From positions 1 through 64,000 of the forward strand of contig CBDDTG010000063.1 of the NCBI GenBank assembly GCA_965233665.1: a stretch of 64,000 bases of DNA, written 5' to 3'. Source of the DNA: Bacterioplanes sp965233665 (GTDB taxonomy: Bacteria > Pseudomonadota > Gammaproteobacteria > Pseudomonadales > Oceanobacteraceae). The notes under the pieces were generated by a model that did no database searches, was not told the origin of the DNA, and was given only the letters and a program-made list of their open reading frames with translations. Made by a program: the position numbers and the translations under genes. Of the stretch, positions 33,354 through 41,889 are shown piece by piece (the first letter of the stretch is position 1; every line of letters begins with the position of its first letter).

Positions 33354-35771
33354 ATGAGTGAGCAGAGTTACGACTCGTCCAGTATTAAAGTCCTGAAGGG
33401 GCTGGATGCCGTGCGCAAGCGTCCGGGCATGTACATCGGTGATACCGATGACGGTACTGGCCTACACCACATGGTTTTTGAGGTGGTCGATAACTCCATC
33501 GACGAGGCTCTGGCGGGTCACTGCGACACCGTGGATGTGGTGATTCACCCAGATAACTCCGTTTCTGTATCCGATAACGGTCGTGGCATTCCAACAGAGC
33601 TGCACCCGGAAGAGGGCGTTTCTGCAGCCGAGGTGATTCTGACGGTACTGCACGCCGGCGGTAAGTTCGACGACAACTCTTATAAAGTATCCGGTGGTCT
33701 ACACGGTGTGGGGGTTTCCGTAGTAAATGCCTTGTCGGAAAAGCTCAAGCTGACCATTCGCCGTGAGGGCAAGGTGTTCGAGCAGGAGTACACCCACGGT
33801 GTGCCTGATTACCCGCTCAAAGAAGTTGGCCATACCGATGTTTCCGGCACCATGGTGACCTTCTTGCCTTCTAAGGAAACCTTCACCAAAACGGAGTTTT
33901 CCTACGATTATTTGGCTAAGCGTTTGCGTGAGCTGTCGTTCCTCAATTCAGGGGTACGCATTCACCTGAAAGACGAGCGCGTAGCCGACAAGGAAGATAT
34001 CTTTGAGTTTGAAGGCGGTCTGAAATCGTTCGTTGAGTTCCTCAATGAAGGTAAAACGGCCTTAAACGATGTCTTTCACTTTAATTCCGAACGTGAAGAT
34101 GGCATGTCCGTGGAAGTGGCGATGCAGTGGAACGACAGCTTCCAAGAAAACATCTTCTGCTACACCAACAACATTCCTCAGCGCGATGGCGGTACCCACT
34201 TGGCGGGCTTTCGTGCTGCTCTGACTCGCACACTGAACTCTTACATTACCCAAGAAGGGTTGGATAAGAAGAACAAGGTGGCGACCACGGGTGACGATGC
34301 CCGCGAAGGCCTGACGGCCATTATTTCCGTCAAAGTGCCAGACCCTAAGTTCAGCTCGCAAACCAAAGATAAGTTGGTGTCATCGGAAGTGAAGCCAGCG
34401 GTTGAGCAGGAAATGGGGCGGTTATTCCAAGAATATCTGCTGGAAAACCCGCAAGCGGCCAAAGAGCTGGTGGGTAAAATGATCGACGCGGCCCGTGCCC
34501 GTGAAGCGGCGCGTAAGGCGCGTGATATGACTCGCCGCAAAGGTGCGTTAGACATCGCAGGCTTGCCGGGTAAGTTGGCCGACTGCCAGGAAAAAGATCC
34601 GGCATTGTCTGAAATTTACCTGGTGGAGGGTGACTCCGCCGGTGGTTCTGCTAAGCAAGGCCGGGACCGCCGCACTCAGGCGATTCTGCCGCTGAAGGGT
34701 AAAATTCTGAACGTTGAAAAAGCACGCTTCGACAAGATGCTGTCGTCGGCCGAAGTGGGCACCTTGATTACCGCATTGGGTTGCGGCATCGGTCGCGAAG
34801 AGTTTAACCCGGATAAACTGCGCTACCACAGCATCATCATTATGACGGATGCGGACGTCGATGGTGCTCACATTCGTACCTTGCTGCTGACCTTCTTCTT
34901 CCGTCAAATGCCTGAAATCATTGAACGTGGCCATGTCTTTATTGCCCAGCCGCCGCTGTACAAGATCAAGCGTGGTAAGCAGGAACAGTACATCAAAGAC
35001 GAAGATGCACTGGAAGGCTACTTAACCAATGTGGCGCTGGAGAAGGCCAGCTTGTATCCCTCGCCGGAAGCGCCTGCCATTTCCGATGAAGCTTTCTCTG
35101 ATTTGATTGCTGACTACCGGGAAACCCAGGAAGTGATTCGTCGCCGCGGTAACCTGGTGCCAGTGCACGTATTGCATGAAATGCTGAGCTTGCCACGTCT
35201 GAGCGGTGAAGACATGGAAGATGCGCAAAAGGTACTGGCCTGGACGGAAGCTCTGAATGAGCGTCTGCCCGATGCTGGCCGCTCTGGCAGCATGTTCCAC
35301 GTGGAACCTCAGCAAGACGTGGAGCGTGGCATCCACAATGTGCTGGTTAAAGTTGTGACCCACGGCATCGCCAAAGAGCACTTGTTGGATCAAGAGTTCT
35401 TTAAAGGCGACGGCTATAAACGCATTGCCGACATGGCTGAGCGCTTGTCGAACTTGCTGGAAGAGGGTGCTTATATCCAGCGTGGCGAACGTCGCCATGA
35501 AATCGAAGACTTCTGGAATGCCGTGCAGTGGCTGCTGCATGAAGCTCAAAAGGGCTTCAATATTCAGCGCTACAAAGGTCTGGGCGAGATGAACCCAGAT
35601 CAGTTGTGGGAAACCACCATGGATCCAGATGCACGCCGCATGCTGCAGGTGACCATCGAAGACGCCATCGCTGCCGATAAGATGTTCAATACCTTAATGG
35701 GCGATGATGTTGAACCTCGTCGGGCCTTTATCGAAGCGAATGCGCTGAACGTTGCTAATCTGGATTTCTGA
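33354..35771 (+). CDS. gyrB: DNA gyrase subunit B
   Basis: An 805-residue subunit, E. coli length (804). The GHKL ATPase domain has VVDNSIDEALAGHCD and the GGLHGVGVSVVNALS lid. The TOPRIM domain has EGDSAGGSAKQGRDRR, LPLKGKILNVEKAR and IMTDADVDGAHIRTLLL. The proteobacterial TOPRIM insert is present, and a parS site lies in it as SMFHVEP. The C-terminal GYKGLGEMN-type motif (RYKGLGEMNPDQLW) is intact. Residues of the quinolone-sensitive pocket (KILN...KARFDK) look wild type. A perfect terminator follows. Confidence 0.98.
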   Translation: MSEQSYDSSSIKVLKGLDAVRKRPGMYIGDTDDGTGLHHMVFEVVDNSIDEALAGHCDTVDVVIHPDNSVSVSDNGRGIPTELHPEEGVSAAEVILTVLHAGGKFDDNSYKVSGGLHGVGVSVVNALSEKLKLTIRREGKVFEQEYTHGVPDYPLKEVGHTDVSGTMVTFLPSKETFTKTEFSYDYLAKRLRELSFLNSGVRIHLKDERVADKEDIFEFEGGLKSFVEFLNEGKTALNDVFHFNSEREDGMSVEVAMQWNDSFQENIFCYTNNIPQRDGGTHLAGFRAALTRTLNSYITQEGLDKKNKVATTGDDAREGLTAIISVKVPDPKFSSQTKDKLVSSEVKPAVEQEMGRLFQEYLLENPQAAKELVGKMIDAARAREAARKARDMTRRKGALDIAGLPGKLADCQEKDPALSEIYLVEGDSAGGSAKQGRDRRTQAILPLKGKILNVEKARFDKMLSSAEVGTLITALGCGIGREEFNPDKLRYHSIIIMTDADVDGAHIRTLLLTFFFRQMPEIIERGHVFIAQPPLYKIKRGKQEQYIKDEDALEGYLTNVALEKASLYPSPEAPAISDEAFSDLIADYRETQEVIRRRGNLVPVHVLHEMLSLPRLSGEDMEDAQKVLAWTEALNERLPDAGRSGSMFHVEPQQDVERGIHNVLVKVVTHGIAKEHLLDQEFFKGDGYKRIADMAERLSNLLEEGAYIQRGERRHEIEDFWNAVQWLLHEAQKGFNIQRYKGLGEMNPDQLWETTMDPDARRMLQVTIEDAIAADKMFNTLMGDDVEPRRAFIEANALNVANLDF
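35293..35308. promoter_or_regulatory. parS: parS site 3 (ParB binding), in gyrB
   Basis: TGTTCCACGTGGAACC: the 14-bp palindromic core is perfect and only the last outer base differs. It also encodes FHVE. Confidence 0.88.
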
Positions 35772-35790
35772 TCGGATTAGTGAAGTAAAT

Positions 35791-35818
35791 AAAAAAGGGA
35801 GCCTAGGCTCCCTTTTTT
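35791..35818. terminator. Perfect bidirectional terminator after gyrB
   Basis: A 28-bp perfect palindrome: AAAAAAGGGAGCCT followed by AGGCTCCCTTTTTT. It lies 20 nt past the gyrB stop and 19 nt past the convergent ridA-type gene, serving both. Confidence 0.95.
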
Positions 35819-35836
35819 ATGCTGGCGTGATCGAGG

Positions 35837-36220
35837 TTAACCTTTTTCGGCAGCCACCACGCTGATCTCTACCAATAGCTCCTCACGCGCCATTGAGGCT
35901 TCAACGCAAGCACGAGCAGGGGCGTGGCCTTCTGGCACCCAGGCGTCCCATACCGCGTTCATGCCGGCAAAATCATCCATGGTTTTTACATAGATGGTGG
36001 CCGACAGAATATGCTCGCGGTCGCTGCCAGCTTCCAGCAGTAATTCATCGACCTTATCCAGCATGGTTTGTGTTTGCTCGGTGATGTCCTGATTCGGCAA
36101 GCCTGTGGTGTCGTTACGGGTAACGTCTTTGCCTACCTGGCCACATAAATAGATGACACCGTTGTGTTTCACGATGCGGCTCATACGGGCTTTGGTATGC
36201 ATGCGGGTTATGTCGGTCAT
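35837..36220 (-). CDS. RidA family enamine/imine deaminase
   Basis: A 127-residue member of the RidA (YjgF/UK114) family. It begins TRMHTKARMSRIVKHNGVIYLCGQVG, typical of one RidA subgroup. It retains the Arg in HAPARACVEA that binds the carboxylate and the C-terminal VEISVVA. RidA hydrolyses reactive 2-aminoacrylate-type intermediates; the exact subgroup substrate is unknown. It is convergent with gyrB with a shared terminator. Confidence 0.9.
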   Translation of the reverse strand: MTDITRMHTKARMSRIVKHNGVIYLCGQVGKDVTRNDTTGLPNQDITEQTQTMLDKVDELLLEAGSDREHILSATIYVKTMDDFAGMNAVWDAWVPEGHAPARACVEASMAREELLVEISVVAAEKG

Positions 36221-36470
36221 GGTGCTGTCTCACTCTGGTATCAAAGGTGCCTATGATAACGGCTGTTGGCTGGGATGGCATGTCGCTGAACAGGTGTCAG
36301 CGGCAAAATGGTTAAGCATTCATTTCTCTCTATCACTCGTTATATGGGCGCGATAAGTAATGGCTGGAATCGCTGTTAATCGCGAATCACCACTGCCTTT
36401 ATGCTACTGTGCGCGCGCTTCGGGCAAACGCTAACGCTGACCCGAGCCAAAGAATAAAGAGGAGATGTTC

Positions 36471-37793
36471 ATGAACGCAGTGGTCATTGCAGTGGTGTTG
36501 ATGCTGGCTTTGAGTCTGGCACGCATGCATGTGATGTTGGCGATGATTATCGCCGCCTTTGTCGGTGGTTGGGTGGGCGGTTTGGATTTAACCGCAACAT
36601 TGGATGCTTTTAATCAAGGCATTGGTGGCGGTGCCGGCATTGCCCTCAGCTATGCCTTGCTGGGGGCCTTTGCCGTGGCAATTTCGCTGTCTGGGCTGCC
36701 ACAGTTATTGGCTGACGCAATTCTGAAACGCATGACGGGCAGCAGCAATGCACAAGCCAGTATTTGGTTAAAAAACGGCTTGCTGGGCTTGCTGTTGTTG
36801 GCGGCGGTGTCGTCGCAGAATTTGATTCCGATTCATATCGCTTTCATTCCCATACTGATTCCACCGCTGCTGCTGGTGATGGCCCGGTTGAAACTGGACC
36901 GCCGCTTAGTAGCCTGCGTGTTAACTTTTGGCCTCGTAACGCCTTATATGTTTTTACCTGTGGGCTTTGGCAATATTTACTTGCACGATATTTTGCTGGG
37001 GCGGGTCGCCGATGCGGGTTTAAACATCGATGATGTTTCTGTGGTAAAGGCGATGGCGATTCCGGCACTGGGCATGTTGGCAGGCTTAGCCATGGCGGCG
37101 CTGTTTAGCTACCGTGGCGAGCGTCAGTACGATGTGGCAGCGATTGAGGCCACCGAGCACCATGAACGCCAATACGATGCTAAATCTCTGTGGGTGGCAG
37201 CATTGGCGATTGTTGTGGCCTTTGCGGTCCAGCTGGCGACGGGCTCAATGGTATTGGGTGCAATGGCTGGATTTATGCTGTTCTCGGCCACCGGGGTAGT
37301 GCGCTGGAACGAGTCCGAGGGGGTGTTGGTCGATGGCATCAAAATGATGGCCTCCATCGGGTTTATTATGATTGCAGCGGCGGGCTTTTCTGAGGTGCTA
37401 AAGGCCACGGGTGACATCGATACTCTGGTGAACGGTGCCGCGCAGTGGTTGGGTGATAATCGTGGTTTAACGGCTTTCTTATTGCTGCTGGTCGGCCTTT
37501 TGTTAACCATGGGCATTGGCTCATCGTTTTCTACCATTCCTATCATCGCCGCCATTTATGTGCCGCTGTGCATGCAGTTAGGTTTTAGCCCGATGGCAAT
37601 TGTGGCGCTGATTGGCACGGCGGGTGCGCTGGGTGACGCCGGCTCGCCAGCGTCGGACTCCACTTTAGGGCCAACGGCCGGCCTGAATGCCGACGGTCAG
37701 CACAATCATATGCGTGATACCGTGATTCCAACCTTTTTGCACTTTAACCTGCCACTGTTAGCCGCTGGTTGGCTAGCGGCCATGGTGCTGTAA
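36471..37793 (+). CDS. Na+/H+ antiporter family membrane protein
   Basis: A 440-residue polytopic protein with about 11-12 hydrophobic segments. The start at 36471 is preferred over ATG 36465 because GGAG ends immediately before the latter and is 6 nt before the former. It resembles the Na+/H+ antiporter (NhaC-like/YuiF-type) family, with the motif TAGALGDAGSPASDSTLGPT near residue 385 that is typical of this transporter group. It probably expels Na+ or carries an organic ion; direction and substrate are inferred only. Confidence 0.8.
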   Translation: MNAVVIAVVLMLALSLARMHVMLAMIIAAFVGGWVGGLDLTATLDAFNQGIGGGAGIALSYALLGAFAVAISLSGLPQLLADAILKRMTGSSNAQASIWLKNGLLGLLLLAAVSSQNLIPIHIAFIPILIPPLLLVMARLKLDRRLVACVLTFGLVTPYMFLPVGFGNIYLHDILLGRVADAGLNIDDVSVVKAMAIPALGMLAGLAMAALFSYRGERQYDVAAIEATEHHERQYDAKSLWVAALAIVVAFAVQLATGSMVLGAMAGFMLFSATGVVRWNESEGVLVDGIKMMASIGFIMIAAAGFSEVLKATGDIDTLVNGAAQWLGDNRGLTAFLLLLVGLLLTMGIGSSFSTIPIIAAIYVPLCMQLGFSPMAIVALIGTAGALGDAGSPASDSTLGPTAGLNADGQHNHMRDTVIPTFLHFNLPLLAAGWLAAMVL

Positions 37794-37868
37794 GTAATCG
37801 GCTAATCGCGATCAAGCGTTGTTATTGGGGGGCGGCGATAATGCCGCTCTCAAACAGGGAGACACCCT

Positions 37869-38708
37869 ATGGCTAGCTTGGTTGCCAGAGCCTTGGCTCT
37901 GCTGGAAGACGATCTTGAGAGGCCGTGGCAGTTAGATGAATTAGCATCTCGCTGCCATTGCCATCCCACCCATCTAGTGCGCGCCTTTGCTCAGCGTACA
38001 GGCTATACCCCCATGGGCTATTTACGTGCTCGACGACTAACGCTGGCGGCTCAGCAACTATTGAATGGTGGTGATGCGTTGGCAGTGGCGCTTGCGTTGG
38101 GCTACCAGTCACAGCAAGCGTTTAGTCGTGCCTTTAGGCGACAGTTTGGTATGAGCCTGACGCAGTTGCGCCAAGCGGGTGAAATACCACCATCGCGCTG
38201 TGTGACGGCGCTGCAGCTGCAGACTATTGAAGCGCCAGCCATGCCCGCGGTTGAGCGTTGTGATTGGCCCAGGTTGCAACTGGCAGGTGTGCAGGCTGCG
38301 TTGTTGCCATCACAGCGCGGCGCCATTCCCGGCCTGTGGCAACGCCTTTATCGCTTACAGCCTGAGGCGGTCAACAAACCTGTGTTTGGTGTGGTCAGTG
38401 AGCGCTCACTAGATGGCTGTATGAGCTACACCGCAGCCGTTGCATGTCATCAACCGGTGAGCAGCACAGCCTCCGACTGGCAGCAGTGGTCTTTGCCCGC
38501 CGGCAGCTATATGAGTTTCACTGGTATAGAGTCGCCACAGCAGTTAGCGCCCTTGATGAGCTATGTCTGGGACGTTTGGCTGGAACAACAAGGGCGGGTC
38601 TGGTTGAGCGAGCAGGCCATGGCCCTTGCTGACCAACCCTATTTCAGCCATATCGATGAGCGCGGGCAGCTATCCGTGCATATCCCGCTGCAGGGTACCT
38701 CAGAATAA
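37869..38708 (+). CDS. AraC-type regulator with GyrI-like domain
   Basis: A 279-residue protein. The N-terminal AraC/XylS double helix-turn-helix (about 1-102) has WQLDELASRCHCHPTHLVRAFAQRTG and ALALGYQSQQAFSRAFRRQFG. The C-terminal about 150 residues look like a GyrI-like ligand-binding domain. The AraC-first order matches the SoxS/Rob-like group with small-molecule domains. Its stop codon TAA and the last few codons lie inside the terminal repeat of element copy B, so the original C-terminus may have been altered by the insertion. Confidence 0.85.
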   Translation: MASLVARALALLEDDLERPWQLDELASRCHCHPTHLVRAFAQRTGYTPMGYLRARRLTLAAQQLLNGGDALAVALALGYQSQQAFSRAFRRQFGMSLTQLRQAGEIPPSRCVTALQLQTIEAPAMPAVERCDWPRLQLAGVQAALLPSQRGAIPGLWQRLYRLQPEAVNKPVFGVVSERSLDGCMSYTAAVACHQPVSSTASDWQQWSLPAGSYMSFTGIESPQQLAPLMSYVWDVWLEQQGRVWLSEQAMALADQPYFSHIDERGQLSVHIPLQGTSE

Positions 38709-38848
38709 TTCGGTGCCCCGCTCTGACGATCCCTGAAGGGCACGGGCCGCAGGCCTCTATAACGTCGTTGGCGACTGGCCATTTCCTGCTATCACTGCCT
38801 TGTTCTGAACGCCTGCTGCGCTCGCGCAGAGCTGTGCAGAACTATTCA
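38693..38848 (-). mobile_element. MITE-like inverted-repeat element, copy B (internally shorter)
   Basis: Inverse orientation to copy A (2695-2946). One end GGGTACCTCAGAATAATTCG corresponds to the right end of copy A (GGGCACTTCTGAATAGTTCG). The other end stops at TGAATAGTTCTGC and lacks the outer GGGCAC. Shared inner blocks include CAGGCGTTCAGAACAAGGC, GCAGGAAATGGCCAG and TCGCCAACGA. About 100 bp of copy A are missing. It fills the gap between the convergent araC-type and plsC genes and donates the stop codon of the former. Confidence 0.75.
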
Positions 38849-38849
38849 T

Positions 38850-39668
38850 TTAAAAGCGCTTGCCGCTGTTTTCAGTGTCGACGTATTCGCCACTAAACGG
38901 CTGCTGTGAAATGCGGTCCACTTGGTTATTAATCCAGTCTTCAACGTGCTGGTTAAGTGCGGCGGTGGATTGCCCTTCATTTTCTATTACAGGGCTGATG
39001 ACCACGCGAATGGTGCCTGGGCGTTTTACCCAATGATGATTGGGCCAGTATTCACCTGAGTTGTGCGCCACGGCAACCACTGGGGCCGTGTTTTTGGTCG
39101 CCAGCATGGCGCCGCCTTTAGAAAAGGCTTTGCGCTTGCCAGGGGCAACACGTGTACCTTCCGGAAAAACCAGCACATGAATGCCAGCGCGCAAGCGCTC
39201 TCCGCCTTGCTGCACCACTTGTTTGAGGGCATTGGCTTTTTTACTGCGGTCGATAAAGATCGGATGAATCAGGTTGAGCGCCCAGCCAAACACTGGCAAA
39301 TACATCAGTTCCTTTTTTACCACCTGTACATGGGGCGCCAGAATCAACGGCAAGAAGAAGGTTTCCCAAGTGCTTTGGTGTTTGCTCAGCAGCACATAGC
39401 CGCGACCATCTTGCGGAATGTTCTCACTGCCTTCGACCTGCCAGCGCAGGCCAGCAATCCATTTAGCCGCCCACATCACCAAGCGACAATAAATACCCAT
39501 GATAAAAAAGTTGCGCACTTTCAGCGGTAGGAACAAACCCAGGGTAAAACTGGGCAGTGCCCAAATACAGGTAATCAGGATCAGTGCCAGATAAAACAAC
39601 AGCGAGCGCAGGGCATGCAGGGCTGAGGGACGATCGGTTGTGGCTGTTAGGCCGTCGTGTGCTCTCAT
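38850..39668 (-). CDS. plsC: 1-acyl-sn-glycerol-3-phosphate acyltransferase (PlsC)
   Basis: A 272-residue PlsC-family enzyme that adds the second acyl chain to lysophosphatidic acid. An N-terminal hydrophobic anchor is at about 22-45. The catalytic block is SKHQSTWETFF, a HX4E variant of the usual HX4D. FPEGTRVAPG is the substrate-binding block. The His is conserved; the Glu in place of Asp is seen in related Pseudomonas enzymes. Position before gmhB-glyS matches Pseudomonas. It ends directly at the border of element copy B. Confidence 0.9.
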   Translation of the reverse strand: MRAHDGLTATTDRPSALHALRSLLFYLALILITCIWALPSFTLGLFLPLKVRNFFIMGIYCRLVMWAAKWIAGLRWQVEGSENIPQDGRGYVLLSKHQSTWETFFLPLILAPHVQVVKKELMYLPVFGWALNLIHPIFIDRSKKANALKQVVQQGGERLRAGIHVLVFPEGTRVAPGKRKAFSKGGAMLATKNTAPVVAVAHNSGEYWPNHHWVKRPGTIRVVISPVIENEGQSTAALNQHVEDWINNQVDRISQQPFSGEYVDTENSGKRF

Positions 39669-39780
39669 TCTGCCTCCGGGAATTACATATGCGCGAGTTA
39701 TACCATTTTCGCGTCATACAGCCGTTGCCGGGGGCGCTAAAGAGTCTTTCTAAACGATCGTTTAAACGGTAAGTGAGTGC

Positions 39781-40341
39781 TTACAAGGTGTCCAGATACC
39801 AGTTGGTAAAGGCGGCAAGATCATCAAATACTGGGCTGTCGGCAATACTGGCATCGCTGGCCAGTTTGGCTTCACTGCTAAGGCCTTTACCAGTGCGGAC
39901 CAGAGCAGTGTGACAACTGGCACTGTGGCCGGCCTGCAAATCACGCAGGGAGTCGCCGATCATCCAAGCATTATCGATGTCCGCCTGGGACAGATTTAGC
40001 GCTGCGCGGATTTGCTCAATTAACCCAGGCAAGGGTTTGCGGCAATCACAGTGATCGTGCGGGCCGTGAGGGCACCAAGCAATATGAGCAAACTGACCGC
40101 CATACTGGGCGGCCAAGTGGCACATTTTATTATGCATGGCATCCAAATCGGCCTGGCTGAAATAACCACGCGCCAGCCCCGACTGATTGGTCGCCACCGC
40201 TACCGTTACGCCGGCATCGCATAAGCGACCTACCGCTTCAGCGCTGCCGGCGATGGCGATCCACTCCTCAACCGACTTAACGTAGGCATCGGAGTCCTGA
40301 TTGAGTACGCCGTCGCGGTCGAGAATAATCAGTCGGGTCAT
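39781..40341 (-). CDS. gmhB: D-glycero-beta-D-manno-heptose-1,7-bisphosphate 7-phosphatase
   Basis: A 186-residue HAD phosphatase of the LPS heptose pathway. The start at 40341 (MTRLIILDRDGVLN) puts the nucleophile Asp in the N-terminal DRDGV motif. A zinc site CPHGPHDHCDC and the RKPLPGL loop follow, then GDSLRDLQAG with the Mg2+ Asp. The upstream lipoprotein gene ends 4 nt before the start, so the two are likely co-transcribed. Confidence 0.94.
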   Translation of the reverse strand: MTRLIILDRDGVLNQDSDAYVKSVEEWIAIAGSAEAVGRLCDAGVTVAVATNQSGLARGYFSQADLDAMHNKMCHLAAQYGGQFAHIAWCPHGPHDHCDCRKPLPGLIEQIRAALNLSQADIDNAWMIGDSLRDLQAGHSASCHTALVRTGKGLSSEAKLASDASIADSPVFDDLAAFTNWYLDTL

Positions 40342-40345
40342 GGGG

Positions 40346-41821
40346 TTAGTCCGGCTGCGAGTTGCGATACAAAGATGCTGCGTCTTGCTCAAGTGAGCCA
40401 GCCAAAGCGGCAGAATATCCGTACTGCCAGCCTGCTAAATGATCACCGTTATAGTCAAACATGCCCCACTGAGGAAACCCTGGCAGTGCCGTTAGGTCGA
40501 CGGCAGGAACGGTGGCAACGCCAGTATGGCCCTGCGGCAACATAATGTGCTGATTGAAACTAAAGTATTCATAACTGTCGGTCTCAAGTCGATAGCTCAG
40601 GGAAACAAAACCATGAGGTAGCGGCTCAGGTGCATCACCTAACAGAGGTGCAGAAGCTGTGAGTTTATCCTGGCTATAGCTCACATTACTCAGCGTGATG
40701 GGTGGCAGCGAAGCTTGAATAAAGCCCTCAGACCCCGGTATCTGGGTGGCGCGTTTAAAGCGTGTTTCATCGCTAAAGCGATAGTATTCGTCAAACCAGT
40801 CACCATCGCGCATCAAGGCCGCAGGAATGGGAATATAACGGTTGTTATCCAGCGTCAGCGTTAAACGGCTAACAGAATCCAACGTGCGGTATACCAAGCC
40901 ATATTCCATTACATCCGCCGTTGCCGTGACGGGCGAGACTTTTACCGTATCGTCGCTGGAGAAATCGATGGTCAGGGTATCGCCACCTTGTAACTGCAAG
41001 CCTTCACGGCGTTGAACGAAGTAGTCGTCGCCGTTTTTACCCACTGCTAAGTAGGTACGAGGCACATCACGACCTATCAAGTCTATGTCGGTAATAAAGT
41101 CCCCATCTGAACTCGCTGTCGTGATGTCGTTCATAATAATATCGACGACATCGGCTCCTTGGCTTTGCACAACAACATTGCCTGCATCTTCGGCCGACGA
41201 ATCATATTGGCACAGGCGCGTTTTAGATGGCTCTGCCAAATACAAAGTGCGCATATAGCTGTAGCTCGAACTATCTCCATCGGCACATAAATACAGATAG
41301 GTGACAGGCTCGTTGCTGCTGGCCACGTCGACCACGACTTCTGACTCACCCGTTTTTTGCTGCCATTCACCATTGCTGTCTAGCACTGCCAGGTAGTGGG
41401 AGTCACCTAACTCAAATGTCATGGTTAAGGCGTTATTGGCGGGTGGTGTGCCGTCGTCTGTATCGCCATCAGTGCCGCCATCAGTGCCGCCATCAGTGTC
41501 GCTATCAGTGTCGCCATCAGTGTCGCCATCAGTGTCGCTATCAGTGTCGCCATCAGTGTCGCCATCAGTGTCGCCATCAGTGTCGCCATCAGTGTCGCCA
41601 TCAGTGTCGCCATCAGTGTCGCCATCAGTGTCGCCATCAGTGTCGCCATCAGTGTCGCCATCAGTGTCGCCATCAGTGTCGCCATCAGTACCGCCGCTAG
41701 CAGTGCCAGTATCTGGAGTTCCCGGTGTATCGTCACCTGAGCTGGAGCCGCCGCCTCCGCCGCAGGCAGTCAAACCCAAGGTGGCCGTTAACATTGCGAG
41801 TAATAAAGCGTGTTTATTCAT
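40346..41821 (-). CDS. Lipoprotein with N-terminal (GDTD)n repeat
   Basis: A 491-residue protein. The signal peptide MNKHALLLAMLTATLGLTAC has lipobox LTAC with Cys20, then a Gly/Ser linker. Residues about 44-126 are roughly twenty tandem GDTD tetrads, with a few SDTD or GGTD variants. The C-terminal about 360 residues form a beta-rich domain I do not recognise, with two-Cys elements (YLCADGDSS, RLCQYDSS). It probably sits on the outer membrane, with the repeat as a flexible acidic spacer. It lies between glyS and gmhB, an insertion relative to Pseudomonas. Compare the DGTD-repeat lipoprotein at 17991-19022. Confidence 0.82.
   Translation of the reverse strand: MNKHALLLAMLTATLGLTACGGGGGSSSGDDTPGTPDTGTASGGTDGDTDGDTDGDTDGDTDGDTDGDTDGDTDGDTDGDTDGDTDGDTDGDTDSDTDGDTDGDTDSDTDGGTDGGTDGDTDDGTPPANNALTMTFELGDSHYLAVLDSNGEWQQKTGESEVVVDVASSNEPVTYLYLCADGDSSSYSYMRTLYLAEPSKTRLCQYDSSAEDAGNVVVQSQGADVVDIIMNDITTASSDGDFITDIDLIGRDVPRTYLAVGKNGDDYFVQRREGLQLQGGDTLTIDFSSDDTVKVSPVTATADVMEYGLVYRTLDSVSRLTLTLDNNRYIPIPAALMRDGDWFDEYYRFSDETRFKRATQIPGSEGFIQASLPPITLSNVSYSQDKLTASAPLLGDAPEPLPHGFVSLSYRLETDSYEYFSFNQHIMLPQGHTGVATVPAVDLTALPGFPQWGMFDYNGDHLAGWQYGYSAALAGSLEQDAASLYRNSQPD
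41455..41692 (-). repeat. 12-bp coding tandem repeat (GDTD)
   Basis: About twenty near-perfect 12-bp units, TCAGTGTCGCCA on the plus strand. Frame is preserved for any copy number. Near identity of units implies recent expansion or ongoing conversion. Confidence 0.95.
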
Positions 41822-41855
41822 TGGGGGGTCCTTGTGAAGGTTTCACAGCAAAATA

Positions 41856-41876
41856 CTCCCCCGCTAGGCGGGGGAG
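41856..41876 (-). terminator. Perfect 9-bp hairpin, 3' of glyS
   Basis: CTCCCCCGC and GCGGGGGAG pair around TAG, 14 nt past the glyS stop at 41890. On the minus strand it is followed by TATTTTG, a modest U-rich tail. Confidence 0.8.
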
Positions 41877-41889
41877 GAAAGACAGTCAG

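Noticed and set aside
41455..41692. Dense 12-bp repeats, CRISPR-like at first sight
   Set aside because: Coding GDTD tetrads of a lipoprotein, units too short and without spacers.
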